Source: Ornithinibacillus sp. 4-3 (lineage in GTDB: Bacteria; Bacillota; Bacilli; Bacillales; Amphibacillaceae). From it: DNA of 64,000 bases. Shown in pieces: positions 36,615 to 47,529 of this stretch. How positions within the stretch are numbered: the stretch's first letter is position 1; each line of letters begins with the position of its first letter. The notes beneath the pieces are model-generated. The model worked only from the letters and a program-made list of their open reading frames with translations, did no database searches and was not told the origin of the DNA. A program made the position numbers and the translations under genes. Where the stretch lies: contig NZ_CP162599.1 in NCBI RefSeq assembly GCF_040958695.1, positions 1,026,001 through 1,090,000 on the forward strand, in the 5' to 3' direction.

Positions 36615-37793
36615 TTGTTGGAGATCTGGTTAATTGAATTATTAAAAGCAATAGGAAAACTATTTTTAAACCCTTTATTATATTGGACCTTTTTATTAGT
36701 ATGGGTAGCGAGTAGTAAGCGAATTCATCATGAGCGTATGAATTTTGGTACAAAGATTTTTAATAGATTTTCAGAATTCAAAGGTACATGGGGTATTTCA
36801 TTGATTATTGGATTAGTAGTCTCTCTACTAACAATTGGTGTAGGGATGGTCTTTTCCATAGAAACAATTTTATTATTAAGTGGAGTAATTATTTTATTAA
36901 GTATTTCTTTTCGTTTTACCTTGTTATCACCTAGTTATACGATTGGAATTACTTTCTTACTATTATTATTTGCACCTTTTCTGCTGGAATACCAAACCTA
37001 TATAGAAGTAGATTTATTTTCAAAGGTTGATTTCACAACCGTTGCTATCTTACTTGGAGTCTTTTTAATTGTAGAAGCATTACTAACTAGACGTGTGAAA
37101 AGAAATGACACATATCCTAGTTTAGTACGTAGTCAACGAGGAAATTGGATTGGTCAGCATCAATTTAAGAAACTGCATTTAATTCCATTCTTTGTAATAT
37201 TACCGGTTGGAGAAATAACATCTTTTGCAGCTTATTGGCCTTATTTTTCACTGGGAGAACAGACATATAGCTTTATTCTTGTGCCTTTTGTTATTGGCTT
37301 TGATTATAAAGTTCGTGGAATTTTACCAGAGATTGCAGCAAAGAAGGTTTCAAAAGGGATATTCTATCTTGGCTTTATTGTTCTCTTAATTGCAGCAGGT
37401 AGCATTTACATCAGCTGGTTATCTTTAGTTGCAGTCATTTTTGCTATCTTAGGAAAAGAATATATTAATTATTTGCAAAGAATTGAGGATCGAGATCGAT
37501 CTGCTTACTATAATAAAGTGGCAGAAGGCTTGAAAGTACTTGCGGTCATTCCAAATACACCAGCAGATCGATTGAATATATTAGCTGGTGAGGTTATTGT
37601 AAAAGTAAACGATAAAAAAATTTATTCCATAAAAGAATTCTACCTAGCGTTACAAAATAGCGGTGCTTTTTTCAAACTAGAAATATTGGATGATAATAAT
37701 GAGGTGCGTTTTGTCCAAAGTGCACTATATGAAGAGGATCATCATGAATTAGGAATTATTTTCCCTCAAGAACCACATCGTCAAAATAAATAA
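36615..37793 (+). CDS. minJ: MinJ-like topological determinant of cell division
   Basis: About 392 residues (B. subtilis MinJ 397). Six to eight membrane spans are followed by a C-terminal PDZ-like domain (~310-390, ADRLNILAGEVIVKVNDKKI). MinJ bridges DivIVA and MinD at septa and poles. The frame opens with GTG 36606, but AAGGCGGTGA overlaps that codon, so TTG 36615 or 36618 is more likely. Position after ctpB agrees with B. subtilis. A strong terminator follows. Confidence 0.82.
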   Translation: MLEIWLIELLKAIGKLFLNPLLYWTFLLVWVASSKRIHHERMNFGTKIFNRFSEFKGTWGISLIIGLVVSLLTIGVGMVFSIETILLLSGVIILLSISFRFTLLSPSYTIGITFLLLLFAPFLLEYQTYIEVDLFSKVDFTTVAILLGVFLIVEALLTRRVKRNDTYPSLVRSQRGNWIGQHQFKKLHLIPFFVILPVGEITSFAAYWPYFSLGEQTYSFILVPFVIGFDYKVRGILPEIAAKKVSKGIFYLGFIVLLIAAGSIYISWLSLVAVIFAILGKEYINYLQRIEDRDRSAYYNKVAEGLKVLAVIPNTPADRLNILAGEVIVKVNDKKIYSIKEFYLALQNSGAFFKLEILDDNNEVRFVQSALYEEDHHELGIIFPQEPHRQNK

Positions 37794-37805
37794 TAGAAAA
37801 CAATC

Positions 37806-37850
37806 AAAAATGGTTCTAATTATCAGAAATTGATAATTAGAACCATTTTT
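37806..37850. terminator. Bidirectional terminator after minJ
   Basis: A perfect 20-bp stem (37806-37825, 37831-37850) with a 5-base loop, A-run and T-run ends. It may also serve the convergent endonuclease gene. Confidence 0.9.
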
Positions 37851-37975
37851 ATATTTTGAAGCAAGGAAAAACGTAAGGCTAAGAGCATGATGCCTCATTC
37901 TGAGTTTTGGTACTCGGAGCGAGACATCCCTATCTTTGAATAAGAATTAATTTGTACAAAAGTTTACCTTTCTCT

Positions 37976-38890
37976 TTAAAAAGAAAAACGCAAATGATCA
38001 ATCAAATCAGGAATATCGATAAAAGGATTGCGATTTCCTTGAATCTCATAGATTGCTTTATTACGATGCTTTTCATAAAGGCTTACAGGTTCTTGATGAT
38101 GCCATTTTCTTAAAGTAGGCAGATGAATGCGTTTTAGGTGTTTTTTATGTATTGAATTTGGATAACGCAATAGGAAATAGAAGGTTGCGCGTGCAACGAT
38201 ACCTTTTCCATAAGCCGGTTCGAAACCACTTAAATCTTGTTTTCCGCATATTGATTCTTGTTGAACAGAACTGTTTGATGGATCATATTCATGGAAAGGA
38301 TAGTTAGATCGTAAATTATTGCAAGTTGGTTCACAGACAAATAAATGATGTAAATCTCCTTTCATTGGTTCTTTTGCATGAAACCAAGATTGAGGAATAA
38401 CATGTTCTGTGTTAAATCGGTGTTGCTTCGAAATATTCCGCAGTCTTTCAATCATTTCTTCATCAATCTCCTCATGGAGTTCATCTTGATGGAATAGTCG
38501 ATGGTAGCTATCATAGCGCTTCTGAAGGGTAATAAAATCCTGTTCAATCATAGCTTGGGAATCGATTGGTTCTCCTGAATAAATACTAAATAATTTGCCA
38601 TTAGGGTGTAAATCAACCCAAGTATATAGAAAATGGTCTTTACTGTAAAAATAAGGATAAATATTTTCATGCGTTTCAGAAACTAATTTATGATATTGTT
38701 TAAATAATACTTCTTTACGAATAGATATATTTTTATAATAGCTTTTAATCCAATGTCGATCTTCTTTTTCATGATAGTAAAGATCGGGATTATTACTAAT
38801 TTGTTGTTGATAATTTAAGAGTCGATAAATGAAGTCCTCTGGATCACATCTTTTCATTTCTTCTAATGCAATAATTTCATTTTTTATCAT
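37976..38890 (-). CDS. Endonuclease I (EndA/NucM/BsnB) family protein
   Basis: About 304 residues. The catalytic region NTEHVIPQSWF...DLHHLFVCEPTCNNLRSNYPF, then AYGKGIVARATFYFLLRYP and QGNRNPFID, is the Endonuclease_1 (HNH-like His-Me finger) domain. Relatives are secreted non-specific DNases. No signal peptide is visible (MIKNEIIALEEMKRC), so a cytoplasmic place or another export route is possible. GAGG precedes ATG 38890. It lies between minJ and uvrB on the opposite strand, where B. subtilis has csbA. Confidence 0.82.
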   Translation of the reverse strand: MIKNEIIALEEMKRCDPEDFIYRLLNYQQQISNNPDLYYHEKEDRHWIKSYYKNISIRKEVLFKQYHKLVSETHENIYPYFYSKDHFLYTWVDLHPNGKLFSIYSGEPIDSQAMIEQDFITLQKRYDSYHRLFHQDELHEEIDEEMIERLRNISKQHRFNTEHVIPQSWFHAKEPMKGDLHHLFVCEPTCNNLRSNYPFHEYDPSNSSVQQESICGKQDLSGFEPAYGKGIVARATFYFLLRYPNSIHKKHLKRIHLPTLRKWHHQEPVSLYEKHRNKAIYEIQGNRNPFIDIPDLIDHLRFSF

Positions 38891-39096
38891 CAAATCAGCC
38901 TCATTTCATACAACAAAGCTTCAAGTTTTCTAGAATTTGAAGTTTAAGTAATTCAGGTGAAAGTAATTTAATATCCTACCATATATTTTTAAAAATTTAT
39001 GGTTGATTGCCCTGTAGTGGCTATATTATATCATGTTGACAAAATCTGTACTTCAATATTTTAAATGATTTACAATATATTTGAAAAACATTTTCG

Positions 39097-39110
39097 CGAA
39101 TGTTTGTTCG
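39097..39110. promoter_or_regulatory. LexA (SOS) box upstream of uvrB
   Basis: CGAATGTTTGTTCG fits the Gram-positive LexA/DinR consensus CGAACnnnnGTTCG with one change. It lies 100 bases before uvrB, just upstream of an AT-rich -10-like TTAAAAT. uvrBA is a known LexA target in B. subtilis. Confidence 0.7.
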
Positions 39111-39209
39111 TTTTTATGTTAAAATAGATTGTAGAAGTTGAAAATGGGAATAAGTATATAAACGAGTATGTGATACTTATTTTTACATAATAGATCGGAG
39201 GATTACTTC

Positions 39210-41189
39210 GTGAAAGATAAGTTTGAATTAGTTTCAAGATATGAACCAAATGGAGATCAACCAAAGGCAATTGACAGTTTGGTGGAAAGAATTCTAGCTG
39301 GGCAACGTCATTCGACGCTGTTAGGGGCAACAGGTACAGGTAAAACCTTTACTGTTTCTAATGTTGTTAATGAAATTCATCGACCTACATTAGTCATTGC
39401 TCATAATAAAACATTGGCAGGACAGCTGTATAGTGAGTTTAAAGAATACTTTCCAAATAATGCGGTAGAGTATTTTGTTAGTTTCTATGATTATTATCAA
39501 CCAGAAGCTTATGTACCTTCAACAGATACATTTATTGAGAAGGATGCGAGTATTAATGATGAGATTGATAAGTTAAGACACTCTGCAACAGCAGCATTAT
39601 TTGAAAGGCGCGATGTGTTAATTGTTGCAAGTGTTTCTTGTATCTATGGACTCGGGTCGCCTGTTGAGTATGGAAGTCATATGATATCTTTACGTGTTGG
39701 TATGGAGAAAGAACGGGATCAATTATTACGTGATCTAGTAAGCAACCAATATGCTCGTAATGATATTGACTTCCAACGTGGTACATTCCGCGTTCGTGGA
39801 GATTCTGTTGAAATTATTCCAGCATCTCGTACAGAACAATGTATTCGTATTGAATTTTTCGGAGATGAAATTGATCGCATACGTGTAGTTGATGCCTTAA
39901 CTGGTGAAATTATTGGGGATATGGAACATGCTGTTATTTTTCCGGCGTCACACTTCGTAACAGGTGAAGAAAAGATGCGAGTAGCAATTGAGAATATCCG
40001 TACAGAATTAGAAGAACAGCTGGAGAAAATGCGTGCAAATAATAAGCTTCTAGAAGCACAAAGATTAGAGCAACGCACGAATTATGATTTAGAAATGATG
40101 AATGAGATGGGATTTTGCTCAGGGATTGAAAATTATTCGAGGCACTTAGCACATCGTCCAGCAGGTTCTACACCATATACTTTATTTGATTATTTTCCTG
40201 AGGATTTTTTAATCGTGATTGATGAGTCACATGCGACATTACCACAAATTCGCGGGATGTATAATGGGGACCAGGCTAGGAAACAAATGCTTGTAGACCA
40301 TGGATTTCGTTTGCCCTCAGCACTGGATAACCGTCCTTTGAGATTTGAAGAATTTGAGGAGAAGGCAAATCAATTAATTTATGTTTCTGCTACTCCTGGA
40401 CCATATGAGTTAGAGCATGCACCAGATGTAGTGGAACAAATTATTCGTCCAACAGGCTTGCTTGATCCTGAAATAGAAATACGCCCAATTGAAGGACAAA
40501 TAGATCATTTAATTGGGGAAATTAATAAACGTACAGCTAAAGATGAACGAGTGCTTGTTACAACACTTACGAAAAAAATGGCTGAAGATTTAACAGATTA
40601 CTTAAAAGAATTAGGGATGAAGGTTGCTTATTTACACTCAGAAGTAAAAACATTAGAACGAACAGAAATTATCCGTGATTTACGTAAAGGGAAATATGAT
40701 GTCTTGATTGGAATCAACTTATTACGTGAAGGATTAGATATACCAGAAGTATCACTTGTTGCGATATTAGATGCAGATAAGGAAGGGTTCCTACGTTCAG
40801 AGCGCTCACTTATTCAGACAATTGGACGAGCAGCAAGGAATGAGCATGGACATGTTATTATGTTTGCAGATAAAATTACGGATTCCATGCGGGTTGCTAT
40901 TGATGAAACAAATCGTCGTCGAGAAATTCAGCAAGCATATAATAAGGAACATAATATTACACCAAGAACCGTGAATAAAGGTATTCGAGAAGCGATCCGT
41001 GCAACGGTTATTGCGGATGAACAAGAGAAATATGAAGAAGAATATCAATTCACGAAGATGAATAAGAAAGAAAAAGCGAAGGTAATAGAGAAAATGGAAG
41101 CAGAGATGCGAGAAGCTGCAAAATTATTACAATTTGAACGAGCAACAGAACTACGAGATATTATTTTTGAATTAAAAGCAGAAGATTAA
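39210..41189 (+). CDS. uvrB: Excinuclease ABC subunit B
   Basis: 659 residues, usual length. GTG start with CGGAGG upstream. Walker A GATGTGKT near 39-46, the beta-hairpin region YYQPEAYVP, helicase motifs ([40 protein letters not shown]) and a C-terminal UVR motif ([22 protein letters not shown]) are clear. UvrB checks DNA damage handed over by UvrA and recruits UvrC. uvrA follows after a short gap. A LexA box lies upstream. Confidence 0.97.
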   Translation: MKDKFELVSRYEPNGDQPKAIDSLVERILAGQRHSTLLGATGTGKTFTVSNVVNEIHRPTLVIAHNKTLAGQLYSEFKEYFPNNAVEYFVSFYDYYQPEAYVPSTDTFIEKDASINDEIDKLRHSATAALFERRDVLIVASVSCIYGLGSPVEYGSHMISLRVGMEKERDQLLRDLVSNQYARNDIDFQRGTFRVRGDSVEIIPASRTEQCIRIEFFGDEIDRIRVVDALTGEIIGDMEHAVIFPASHFVTGEEKMRVAIENIRTELEEQLEKMRANNKLLEAQRLEQRTNYDLEMMNEMGFCSGIENYSRHLAHRPAGSTPYTLFDYFPEDFLIVIDESHATLPQIRGMYNGDQARKQMLVDHGFRLPSALDNRPLRFEEFEEKANQLIYVSATPGPYELEHAPDVVEQIIRPTGLLDPEIEIRPIEGQIDHLIGEINKRTAKDERVLVTTLTKKMAEDLTDYLKELGMKVAYLHSEVKTLERTEIIRDLRKGKYDVLIGINLLREGLDIPEVSLVAILDADKEGFLRSERSLIQTIGRAARNEHGHVIMFADKITDSMRVAIDETNRRREIQQAYNKEHNITPRTVNKGIREAIRATVIADEQEKYEEEYQFTKMNKKEKAKVIEKMEAEMREAAKLLQFERATELRDIIFELKAED

Positions 41190-41231
41190 AAGAAACATAT
41201 TAATATATTCAAATTGGAAGGAAGGCCGATG

Positions 41232-44111
41232 ATGGCACAAAAATATATCAACATACAAGGTGCACGTGCACATAATTTAAAAAATATCGATGTTTCTATT
41301 CCGAAAAATAAGCTTGTTGTAATGACAGGCTTATCAGGTTCAGGAAAATCATCTTTGGCATTTGATACGATTTATGCAGAGGGACAACGGCGTTATGTTG
41401 AGTCTCTGTCTGCATATGCACGACAGTTTTTAGGACAAATGGACAAGCCTGATGTCGATTCTATTGAGGGGCTATCTCCAGCAATTTCAATCGACCAAAA
41501 AACGACAAGTAAAAATCCTCGTTCAACAGTAGGGACCATTACAGAAATTGCTGATTATTTAAGATTATTATTTGCCCGAATAGGAAGACCAGTTTGTCCA
41601 ACGCATGGAATTGAAATTAGTCAACAAACAGTGGAGCAGATGGTTGATCGAATTTTAGAGTATCCAGAACGAACACGATTACAAATTCTCGCTCCAGTTA
41701 TCTCTGGACGAAAAGGAGAGCATGTCCAAGTATTTGAACGATTACGAAAAGAAGGATATGTTCGTCTTCGTGTTGATGGGGAAATGTATGAAATAACAGA
41801 TGAAATTAAACTAGAGAAGAATAAAAAGCACTCTATTGAGGTTGTTATTGATCGTATTGTCGTTCGCGAAGGAGTAGCAAGTCGCCTAAGCGATTCCATT
41901 GAAACTGCATTAGGGCTAGGGGAAGGCAAAATTATTGTAGATATTATTGATAAGGAAGAGCTTGTTTTTAGTGAACATCATGCTTGTCCACATTGTGGAT
42001 TTTCTATTGGTGAGTTAGAGCCAAGATTATTTTCCTTTAATGCCCCATATGGTGCATGCCCAACTTGTGATGGATTAGGTACGAATTTGGAAGTTGATTT
42101 AGATCTTGTGATTCCTGATCGAAACAAGACATTAAATCAGCATGCGATTGCTGCGTGGGAACCAATTAGTTCACAATATTACCCACAGTTATTAAAAAGT
42201 GTCTGTGAGCATTATAAAATTGATATGGATACATCAATAAAAGATCTTCCGAAAAAGCAATTAGATAAAATACTATATGGAAGTGGTAAAGAGAAAATCC
42301 ATTTCCATTATGTGAATGATTTCGGAAATTCACGTAGCAATATGATTGAGTTTGAAGGTGTTGTGACAAATATTGCTCGAAGATATCGAGAAACTTCTTC
42401 TGACTTTATTCGAGAAACATTAGAGAAATATATGGCGCAAAAAGATTGTCCTTCCTGTAAGGGATATCGTTTAAACCCAACTGCATTAGCTGTAAAAGTA
42501 AATAAACTTCATATTGGTGAAGTCAATACATTTTCTGTAACAGAAGCACTTCAATTCTTTAGTAATTTAGATTTAACAGAAAAGGAAGAGCAGATTGCGA
42601 AAATGATTTTAAAGGAAATTATTGATCGTCTAAGCTTTTTAAACAATGTTGGTTTAGATTATTTAACACTTTCAAGAGCTTCAGGAACCCTGTCAGGAGG
42701 AGAAGCACAGCGTATCCGTTTAGCTACACAGATTGGTTCTGCACTTACAGGTGTTCTATATGTACTAGATGAACCATCCATTGGATTGCATCAGCGTGAT
42801 AATGATCGATTAATAAATACACTGATGCAAATGCGTGATTTGGATAATACATTAATTGTGGTAGAGCATGATGAAGATACCATGATGGCAGCAGATTGGC
42901 TTATTGATATTGGCCCAGGTGCTGGAGAACATGGAGGACAAATTGTGGCAAGTGGTCCTCCAGAGAAAGTAATGAAGCAGAAAAAATCATTAACAGGACA
43001 ATACTTATCAGGGAAAGCATTTGTACCGCTTCCATTAGAACGTCGTAAATCAGATGGACGTTTTATAGAAGTTCGTGGTGCAGCGGAAAATAACTTGAAG
43101 AAAATTAATGCAAAATTTCCGGTGGGTGTCATGACTGTGGTAACTGGAGTTTCAGGCTCTGGAAAAAGTACCTTGGTGAATGAAATTTTGTATCAAGGTT
43201 TAGCTAAAAGTATATATACTGGAAAATATCGTCCCGGAAAGCATAAAGAAATTAAAGGAACAGAGCATATTGAAAAAATTATTCAGATTGATCAATCGCC
43301 AATTGGTCGTACGCCACGTTCGAACCCAGCAACATATACAAGTGTTTTTGATGATATACGAGATGTGTTTGCACAAACAAATGAAGCGAAAATCAGAGGT
43401 TATAAAAAAGGAAGATTTAGCTTCAATGTAAAAGGTGGACGATGTGAAGCTTGTCGCGGGGATGGTATCATTAAAATTGAAATGCATTTCCTTCCTGATG
43501 TTTATGTGCCTTGTGAGGTTTGTCATGGAAAACGCTATAATCGTGAAACATTGGAAGTAGAATATAAAGGGAAGAATATCGCAGAAATTTTGGATATGCG
43601 TATTGAAGAAGCATTTGAATTCTTTAAAAATATTCCAAAGCTGCATAGAAAACTGCAAACATTAGTAGATGTAGGATTAGGCTATATTAAGCTTGGCCAA
43701 TCAGCAACAACCCTTTCAGGTGGAGAAGCACAACGTGTAAAATTAGCCAGTGAATTACAAAAACGATCAAATGGAAAGTCTTTCTATATTTTAGATGAAC
43801 CAACAACGGGCTTACATGCTGATGACATAAAACGTTTAATTGAAGTATTACAGCGTTTAGTAGATAATGGAGATACTGTTGTAATTATTGAACATAATTT
43901 AGATGTAATTAAAACAGCAGATCATATTATTGATTTAGGCCCTGAAGGCGGGGATCGTGGTGGAGAAATTATTGCGACAGGTTCACCTGAAGAAATAGCT
44001 GAGGTAGAACAATCATACACAGGCTATTACTTAAAGCGAATTATTGAAAGAGATCGTAAACGTATGCAAGAGTGGATAAAGCACCAAGAAGAAATACCAG
44101 TGAAGAAGTAA
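41232..44111 (+). CDS. uvrA: Excinuclease ABC subunit A
   Basis: About 959 residues. Two ABC ATPase modules: Walker [10 protein letters not shown] near 30 and GVSGSGKST near 640, each with LSGGEAQR. Zinc fingers CPHC..CPTC and CEAC..CEVC are visible. UvrA scans for DNA lesions and loads UvrB. In-frame starts at TTG 41214, ATG 41229 and ATG 41232 exist; AAGGAAGG spacing and the [19 protein letters not shown] alignment favour 41232. Cotranscribed with uvrB. Confidence 0.97.
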   Translation: MAQKYINIQGARAHNLKNIDVSIPKNKLVVMTGLSGSGKSSLAFDTIYAEGQRRYVESLSAYARQFLGQMDKPDVDSIEGLSPAISIDQKTTSKNPRSTVGTITEIADYLRLLFARIGRPVCPTHGIEISQQTVEQMVDRILEYPERTRLQILAPVISGRKGEHVQVFERLRKEGYVRLRVDGEMYEITDEIKLEKNKKHSIEVVIDRIVVREGVASRLSDSIETALGLGEGKIIVDIIDKEELVFSEHHACPHCGFSIGELEPRLFSFNAPYGACPTCDGLGTNLEVDLDLVIPDRNKTLNQHAIAAWEPISSQYYPQLLKSVCEHYKIDMDTSIKDLPKKQLDKILYGSGKEKIHFHYVNDFGNSRSNMIEFEGVVTNIARRYRETSSDFIRETLEKYMAQKDCPSCKGYRLNPTALAVKVNKLHIGEVNTFSVTEALQFFSNLDLTEKEEQIAKMILKEIIDRLSFLNNVGLDYLTLSRASGTLSGGEAQRIRLATQIGSALTGVLYVLDEPSIGLHQRDNDRLINTLMQMRDLDNTLIVVEHDEDTMMAADWLIDIGPGAGEHGGQIVASGPPEKVMKQKKSLTGQYLSGKAFVPLPLERRKSDGRFIEVRGAAENNLKKINAKFPVGVMTVVTGVSGSGKSTLVNEILYQGLAKSIYTGKYRPGKHKEIKGTEHIEKIIQIDQSPIGRTPRSNPATYTSVFDDIRDVFAQTNEAKIRGYKKGRFSFNVKGGRCEACRGDGIIKIEMHFLPDVYVPCEVCHGKRYNRETLEVEYKGKNIAEILDMRIEEAFEFFKNIPKLHRKLQTLVDVGLGYIKLGQSATTLSGGEAQRVKLASELQKRSNGKSFYILDEPTTGLHADDIKRLIEVLQRLVDNGDTVVIIEHNLDVIKTADHIIDLGPEGGDRGGEIIATGSPEEIAEVEQSYTGYYLKRIIERDRKRMQEWIKHQEEIPVKK

Positions 44112-44116
44112 AGGAG

Positions 44117-44148
44117 ATGAGGTTGTTCATTGGGACAGCCTCATTGGT
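44117..44148 (+). terminator. Hairpin after uvrA
   Basis: ATGAGG pairs with CCTCAT, with further inner pairing, followed by TGGTTTTG. A moderate terminator. Confidence 0.55.
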
Positions 44149-44235
44149 TTTGAAAATACAATCAAAAATTTTGACGCAAGCGCATCATTTAGGTAATGTA
44201 AAAAAGAATAAGATGTTATGGGGGGATATACTCAT

Positions 44236-44589
44236 ATGGAACTAATTGATATGAAACGTGTACAGGAAGTATTAGATCAATTTAAAAATAAACCAGTATA
44301 TATTCATTTAGAAACAACGAATGGATCATATGCTAGTCATTTTGATAATAAAGGGGTTAATGTAGGTGCTTATATTCGTAATGCACGAGTAACATTTAAC
44401 CAGGCAAAAATTGTTCAAAGTGATAACGTGCTTCGTGTAGGTTTAAAAATTGATATGGGTTGGATTTATGCAGAAGGAGTTTCACATTGGGAAATGTATG
44501 AAGAGACAAAGCTACTATTAGCTGGTCATGATGAATTTGGTAGATTAAGAGTAGCTCTACAAATCAGTGAAACACCATTTAAGCACTAA
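44236..44589 (+). CDS. yojF: YojF family protein (DUF1806)
   Basis: 117 residues (B. subtilis YojF 116). The motif VYIHLETTNGSYASHF and the C-terminal LRVALQISETPF fit the family. It is the usual upstream partner of the bacillithiol deacetylase gene, which follows after 35 bases. Its biochemical role is unknown. GGGGGGAT before ATG 44236 sets the start; the frame opens at 44218. Confidence 0.88.
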   Translation: MELIDMKRVQEVLDQFKNKPVYIHLETTNGSYASHFDNKGVNVGAYIRNARVTFNQAKIVQSDNVLRVGLKIDMGWIYAEGVSHWEMYEETKLLLAGHDEFGRLRVALQISETPFKH

Positions 44590-44624
44590 AATCATAGACT
44601 AATAAATACGAGAAAGGTGATTTT

Positions 44625-45302
44625 ATGGAAAAGCAAAAGCATGTAGTTGTTATTTATCCACATCCAGATGATGAATCATTTGGTGCAGCTGGTTCGATTA
44701 TACGTTTCCGTGAACAAGGAGTACCTGTTACATATTTATGTGGTACATTAGGAGAAATGGGTAGAAACATGGGTTCACCAATTATTGCTAATCGTGAAGT
44801 ATTAGCGGAAATTCGTAAAAAAGAATTAGAAGAAGCGTGTAAAGAATTAGATATTCAGCTACGTTTACTAGGATATCGTGATAAAACATTAGAATTTGAA
44901 GACCGTCAAGAAATGGCAGAACATTTAAAAGAGATTTTTGAAGAGATTGAGCCAAGTTTAATCATCACCCATTATCCAGGTCATGGAGTTCATCCAGATC
45001 ATAATGCATTGGCTGCTGGTGCAGTAGAAGCTGTTCGGTTGATGGAACCAGAAAAACGTCCAACAATTTGGGCAGCAGCAATTACGAGAAATTTCGAAGC
45101 AGAACTTGGTCAACCAGATGTAGTAAATGATATTACAGACATATTCGATCGTAAAATGTCTGCAATTTTGAAGCATACTTCTCAAGCAGGAGGAATGCTA
45201 GAAAGGTTAGCAGATCCTGAGCGATTAGAAGCTCATAAAGCTCGTTTAGGAAAAGAAAGATATTTCATTTGGGATTTTGATAAACATAAAATTCTTTGCT
45301 AA
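44625..45302 (+). CDS. bshB2: Bacillithiol biosynthesis deacetylase BshB2
   Basis: 225 residues of the LmbE/PIG-L zinc deacetylase family. Metal and catalytic motif PHPDDE at about 13-18, and HYPGHGVHPDHN near 118-129. It removes acetyl from N-acetylglucosaminyl-malate in bacillithiol synthesis, and BshB2 is the paralogue paired with YojF. AGAAAGGTG precedes the ATG. Cytoplasmic. Apparent two-gene operon with yojF. Confidence 0.92.
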   Translation: MEKQKHVVVIYPHPDDESFGAAGSIIRFREQGVPVTYLCGTLGEMGRNMGSPIIANREVLAEIRKKELEEACKELDIQLRLLGYRDKTLEFEDRQEMAEHLKEIFEEIEPSLIITHYPGHGVHPDHNALAAGAVEAVRLMEPEKRPTIWAAAITRNFEAELGQPDVVNDITDIFDRKMSAILKHTSQAGGMLERLADPERLEAHKARLGKERYFIWDFDKHKILC

Positions 45303-45372
45303 TTCACCCGAAGTCAGTTTGAGTTCTCTTATCTGGTAGGGTTAATCTAGAAAGGAAGGTAAGGTGAAAACA

Positions 45373-45564
45373 GTGAAAAAATTATATCGTTCTCGTTCAA
45401 ATCGAATTTTGGCAGGAGTATTAGGTGGAATAGGAGAATACTTTAATATTGATCCGACGCTGATTCGTTTACTTTTTGTAGGTGGATTGTTTTTAAGTTT
45501 CGGTACCTTGTCTATTCTTTATATTATTTCCATTTTTATTATTCCTAAGGTATGGGAGAATTAA
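45373..45564 (+). CDS. yvlC: PspC-domain membrane protein (YvlC-like)
   Basis: About 63 residues. The PspC pattern KKLYRSRSNRILAGVLGGIGEYFNIDPTLIRL followed by one or two spans is clear. PspC proteins are linked to envelope-stress sensing. Starts at GTG 45364 and GTG 45373 are both possible; AAGGTGA and the MKKLY alignment favour 45373. Overlaps the Shine-Dalgarno of the next gene, so they are coupled. Confidence 0.85.
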   Translation: MKKLYRSRSNRILAGVLGGIGEYFNIDPTLIRLLFVGGLFLSFGTLSILYIISIFIIPKVWEN

Positions 45565-45566
45565 TA

Positions 45567-45935
45567 ATGCTATCACAAATGTTTATACGTTGGTTAGTTT
45601 CCATTGTCATTAATGCTGTAGCTTTAATTATTGTGGATCAATTATTCACAGGTTTTCATATTGATGGATTTGGCATGGCTATATTAGCAAGCTTTGTATT
45701 ATCTATTTTAAATATACTTGTTAAGCCATTTTTAATTATTCTTACCTTGCCAATTACTGTTTTCACATTAGGATTATTCCTTTTTGTTGTAAATGCGATT
45801 ACATTGATGCTAACTCAAGCTTTATTTGGATCCGCGTTTGAGATTGACGGATTTGGTTTAGCAATCGTAGCAGCAATTATTATTTCGATTCTAAATCTTA
45901 TCTTAAATCGTTTAATTAAAGATTCTGTACGTTAA
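45567..45935 (+). CDS. yvlD: Phage-holin-family IV membrane protein (YvlD-like)
   Basis: 122 residues with four predicted spans (VSIVINAVALIIVDQLF, then SFVLSILNILVKPFLIILTLPITV). It belongs to the DUF360/Phage_holin_4_2 family. This is a cellular homologue paired with PspC genes (yvlC-yvlD in B. subtilis), not evidence of a prophage. GGGAG lies eight bases before ATG 45567. A terminator follows. Confidence 0.86.
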   Translation: MLSQMFIRWLVSIVINAVALIIVDQLFTGFHIDGFGMAILASFVLSILNILVKPFLIILTLPITVFTLGLFLFVVNAITLMLTQALFGSAFEIDGFGLAIVAAIIISILNLILNRLIKDSVR

Positions 45936-45939
45936 AAGA

Positions 45940-45973
45940 GATTGTCGGAGCTTTGTGTTCCGGCAATTTTTTA
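45940..45973 (+). terminator. Terminator after yvlD
   Basis: ATTGTCGGA pairs with TCCGGCAAT (one G-T), and a T-run follows. Confidence 0.8.
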
Positions 45974-46094
45974 TGGAGATTTTTAATAATTCACCTTCAA
46001 TTATTCTGTAAAATACTATATAATGACTTTACTAATATTCGTGAATATAGATAATTAATTCTAATAAAATAATAAAATAAGTGTATTTTTATTG

Positions 46095-46138
46095 AAAAAC
46101 GAACGAATAATTATTGAATGTATTTTTCGTTCGTTTTT
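46095..46138. promoter_or_regulatory. 13-bp inverted repeat upstream of OFA transporter
   Basis: AAAAACGAACGAA (46095-46107) and TTCGTTCGTTTTT (46126-46138) are perfect complements with an 18-base gap, 45 bases before the transporter start. A T-run sits at the 3' arm, so it may be an attenuator-type terminator or an operator pair. Confidence 0.45.
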
Positions 46139-46182
46139 AGTACTGTTAAACCTTAAACTAAATTTATGTTAGGAGTCATATT

Positions 46183-47451
46183 GTGAAAAAATTAGAGAAC
46201 AAATGGATGCGGGCAGTACTTCCTGCATTGCTCATTCACTGTAGTATAGGTACAGTATATTGTTGGTCATTATTCAAAGCAGATATTGCAACTTATATTG
46301 GAAGGTCTGTTTCAGAAGTGGAGTGGGCATTTAGTTTAGCAATTTTTATGCTTGGAATGTCTGCAGCTTTTGGCGGGCGGTTTGTGGAAAAAGATATACA
46401 TAAGTCTTCTTTACTTTCTGCTTTATTTTTTGTTGTTGGTATGGTAGCAACAGGATTTTTTATTTATCAGAAATCATTATTTGGCATTTATTTTTCTTAT
46501 GGTATCGTGATGGGAATTGGACTAGGTATAGGATATTTAACACCAGTAAAAACATTAATGCTCTGGTTTGGAAAACAGAAGGGACTTGCAACAGGTTTAG
46601 CAGTTGCAGGTTTCGGTTTAGCAAAAGTAATTGCTAGTCCATTAATGGAAAAGCTGCTTGGTGAAAGAAATAGTGAAGGTGTTTTAGTTCAAGGGACAAA
46701 TGTTTATATGATGTTTTTCATTCTAGCTGGAATTTACTCAATAATGATGTTTATTGGTTATTTATTACTGAAAAAACCAACTGGATATTCAGAGGAACAA
46801 GCAGCAATAGGACATTTTAGTTATAAGCAAATTTTAAAAAATAGAACATTTATTGGCATTTGGCTTATGTTTTATATAAATATTACATCTGGATTAGCGT
46901 TAATTGCGCAGGAAAAAGGAATTTTAATGTATATTGGTTTTGGCGCAATTGGATTGGTGAGCTCATTAACAGCTGTATTTAATGCAGGTGGAAGAATTGT
47001 ATTTTCTTCGTTAGGAGATCGATTAAAAGATCGAAATACTATCTATAAAATCATTTTTATATTATCTATTGCACCGATTTTATTGATTATTGGATTTGAT
47101 GGATTAGGGAATTCTATTGCGATATTGATTATTGCATTGCTTTGCATAGTTAATGCTGGTTATGGTGGAGGGTTTTCATCCTTACCGCCACTCTTAGCGG
47201 ACCGTTTTGGTATCAACAGTATTTCGACCGTACATGGCTTAGCATTATCAGCTTGGGCATTTGCAGGATTATCAGGTAATCAATTAAGTGCATTTATTCT
47301 AGAAAAGACTGGTTCTTATGATATGCTGTTATATGTAATTTTAATTTTATTTTTACTTGCAACACTAATCAGTGTATTTGTTGTGAGATCGAATAAAGCC
47401 TCTTTGGAAAAGGAATTATTTGTTCGAAAGAAAAAACAAATGGTGAGCTAA
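46183..47451 (+). CDS. OFA-family MFS transporter
   Basis: 422 residues, 12 spans, starting with GTG after TAGGAG. The N-terminus MRAVLPALLIHCSIGTVYCWSLF and the loop GRIVFSSLGDRLKDR fit the oxalate/formate-antiporter (OFA) family, which includes pyruvate transporters such as E. coli YhjX. The substrate is probably a small carboxylate (inference). It has a long AT-rich upstream region with a perfect inverted repeat. The next gene lies 78 bases downstream in the same direction. Confidence 0.82.
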   Translation: MKKLENKWMRAVLPALLIHCSIGTVYCWSLFKADIATYIGRSVSEVEWAFSLAIFMLGMSAAFGGRFVEKDIHKSSLLSALFFVVGMVATGFFIYQKSLFGIYFSYGIVMGIGLGIGYLTPVKTLMLWFGKQKGLATGLAVAGFGLAKVIASPLMEKLLGERNSEGVLVQGTNVYMMFFILAGIYSIMMFIGYLLLKKPTGYSEEQAAIGHFSYKQILKNRTFIGIWLMFYINITSGLALIAQEKGILMYIGFGAIGLVSSLTAVFNAGGRIVFSSLGDRLKDRNTIYKIIFILSIAPILLIIGFDGLGNSIAILIIALLCIVNAGYGGGFSSLPPLLADRFGINSISTVHGLALSAWAFAGLSGNQLSAFILEKTGSYDMLLYVILILFLLATLISVFVVRSNKASLEKELFVRKKKQMVS

Positions 47452-47529
47452 TTTTGAAAATAATAATCTTTAAAAGTGCGTGCTCTAAAAGATAAAAATT
47501 GTTCTAAGTCAAAGTCAAGGAGGTTCTGA

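Noticed and set aside
45567..45935. Holin-like protein as a sign of prophage
   Set aside because: It pairs with a PspC gene as yvlC-yvlD do in B. subtilis; no other phage genes are nearby.
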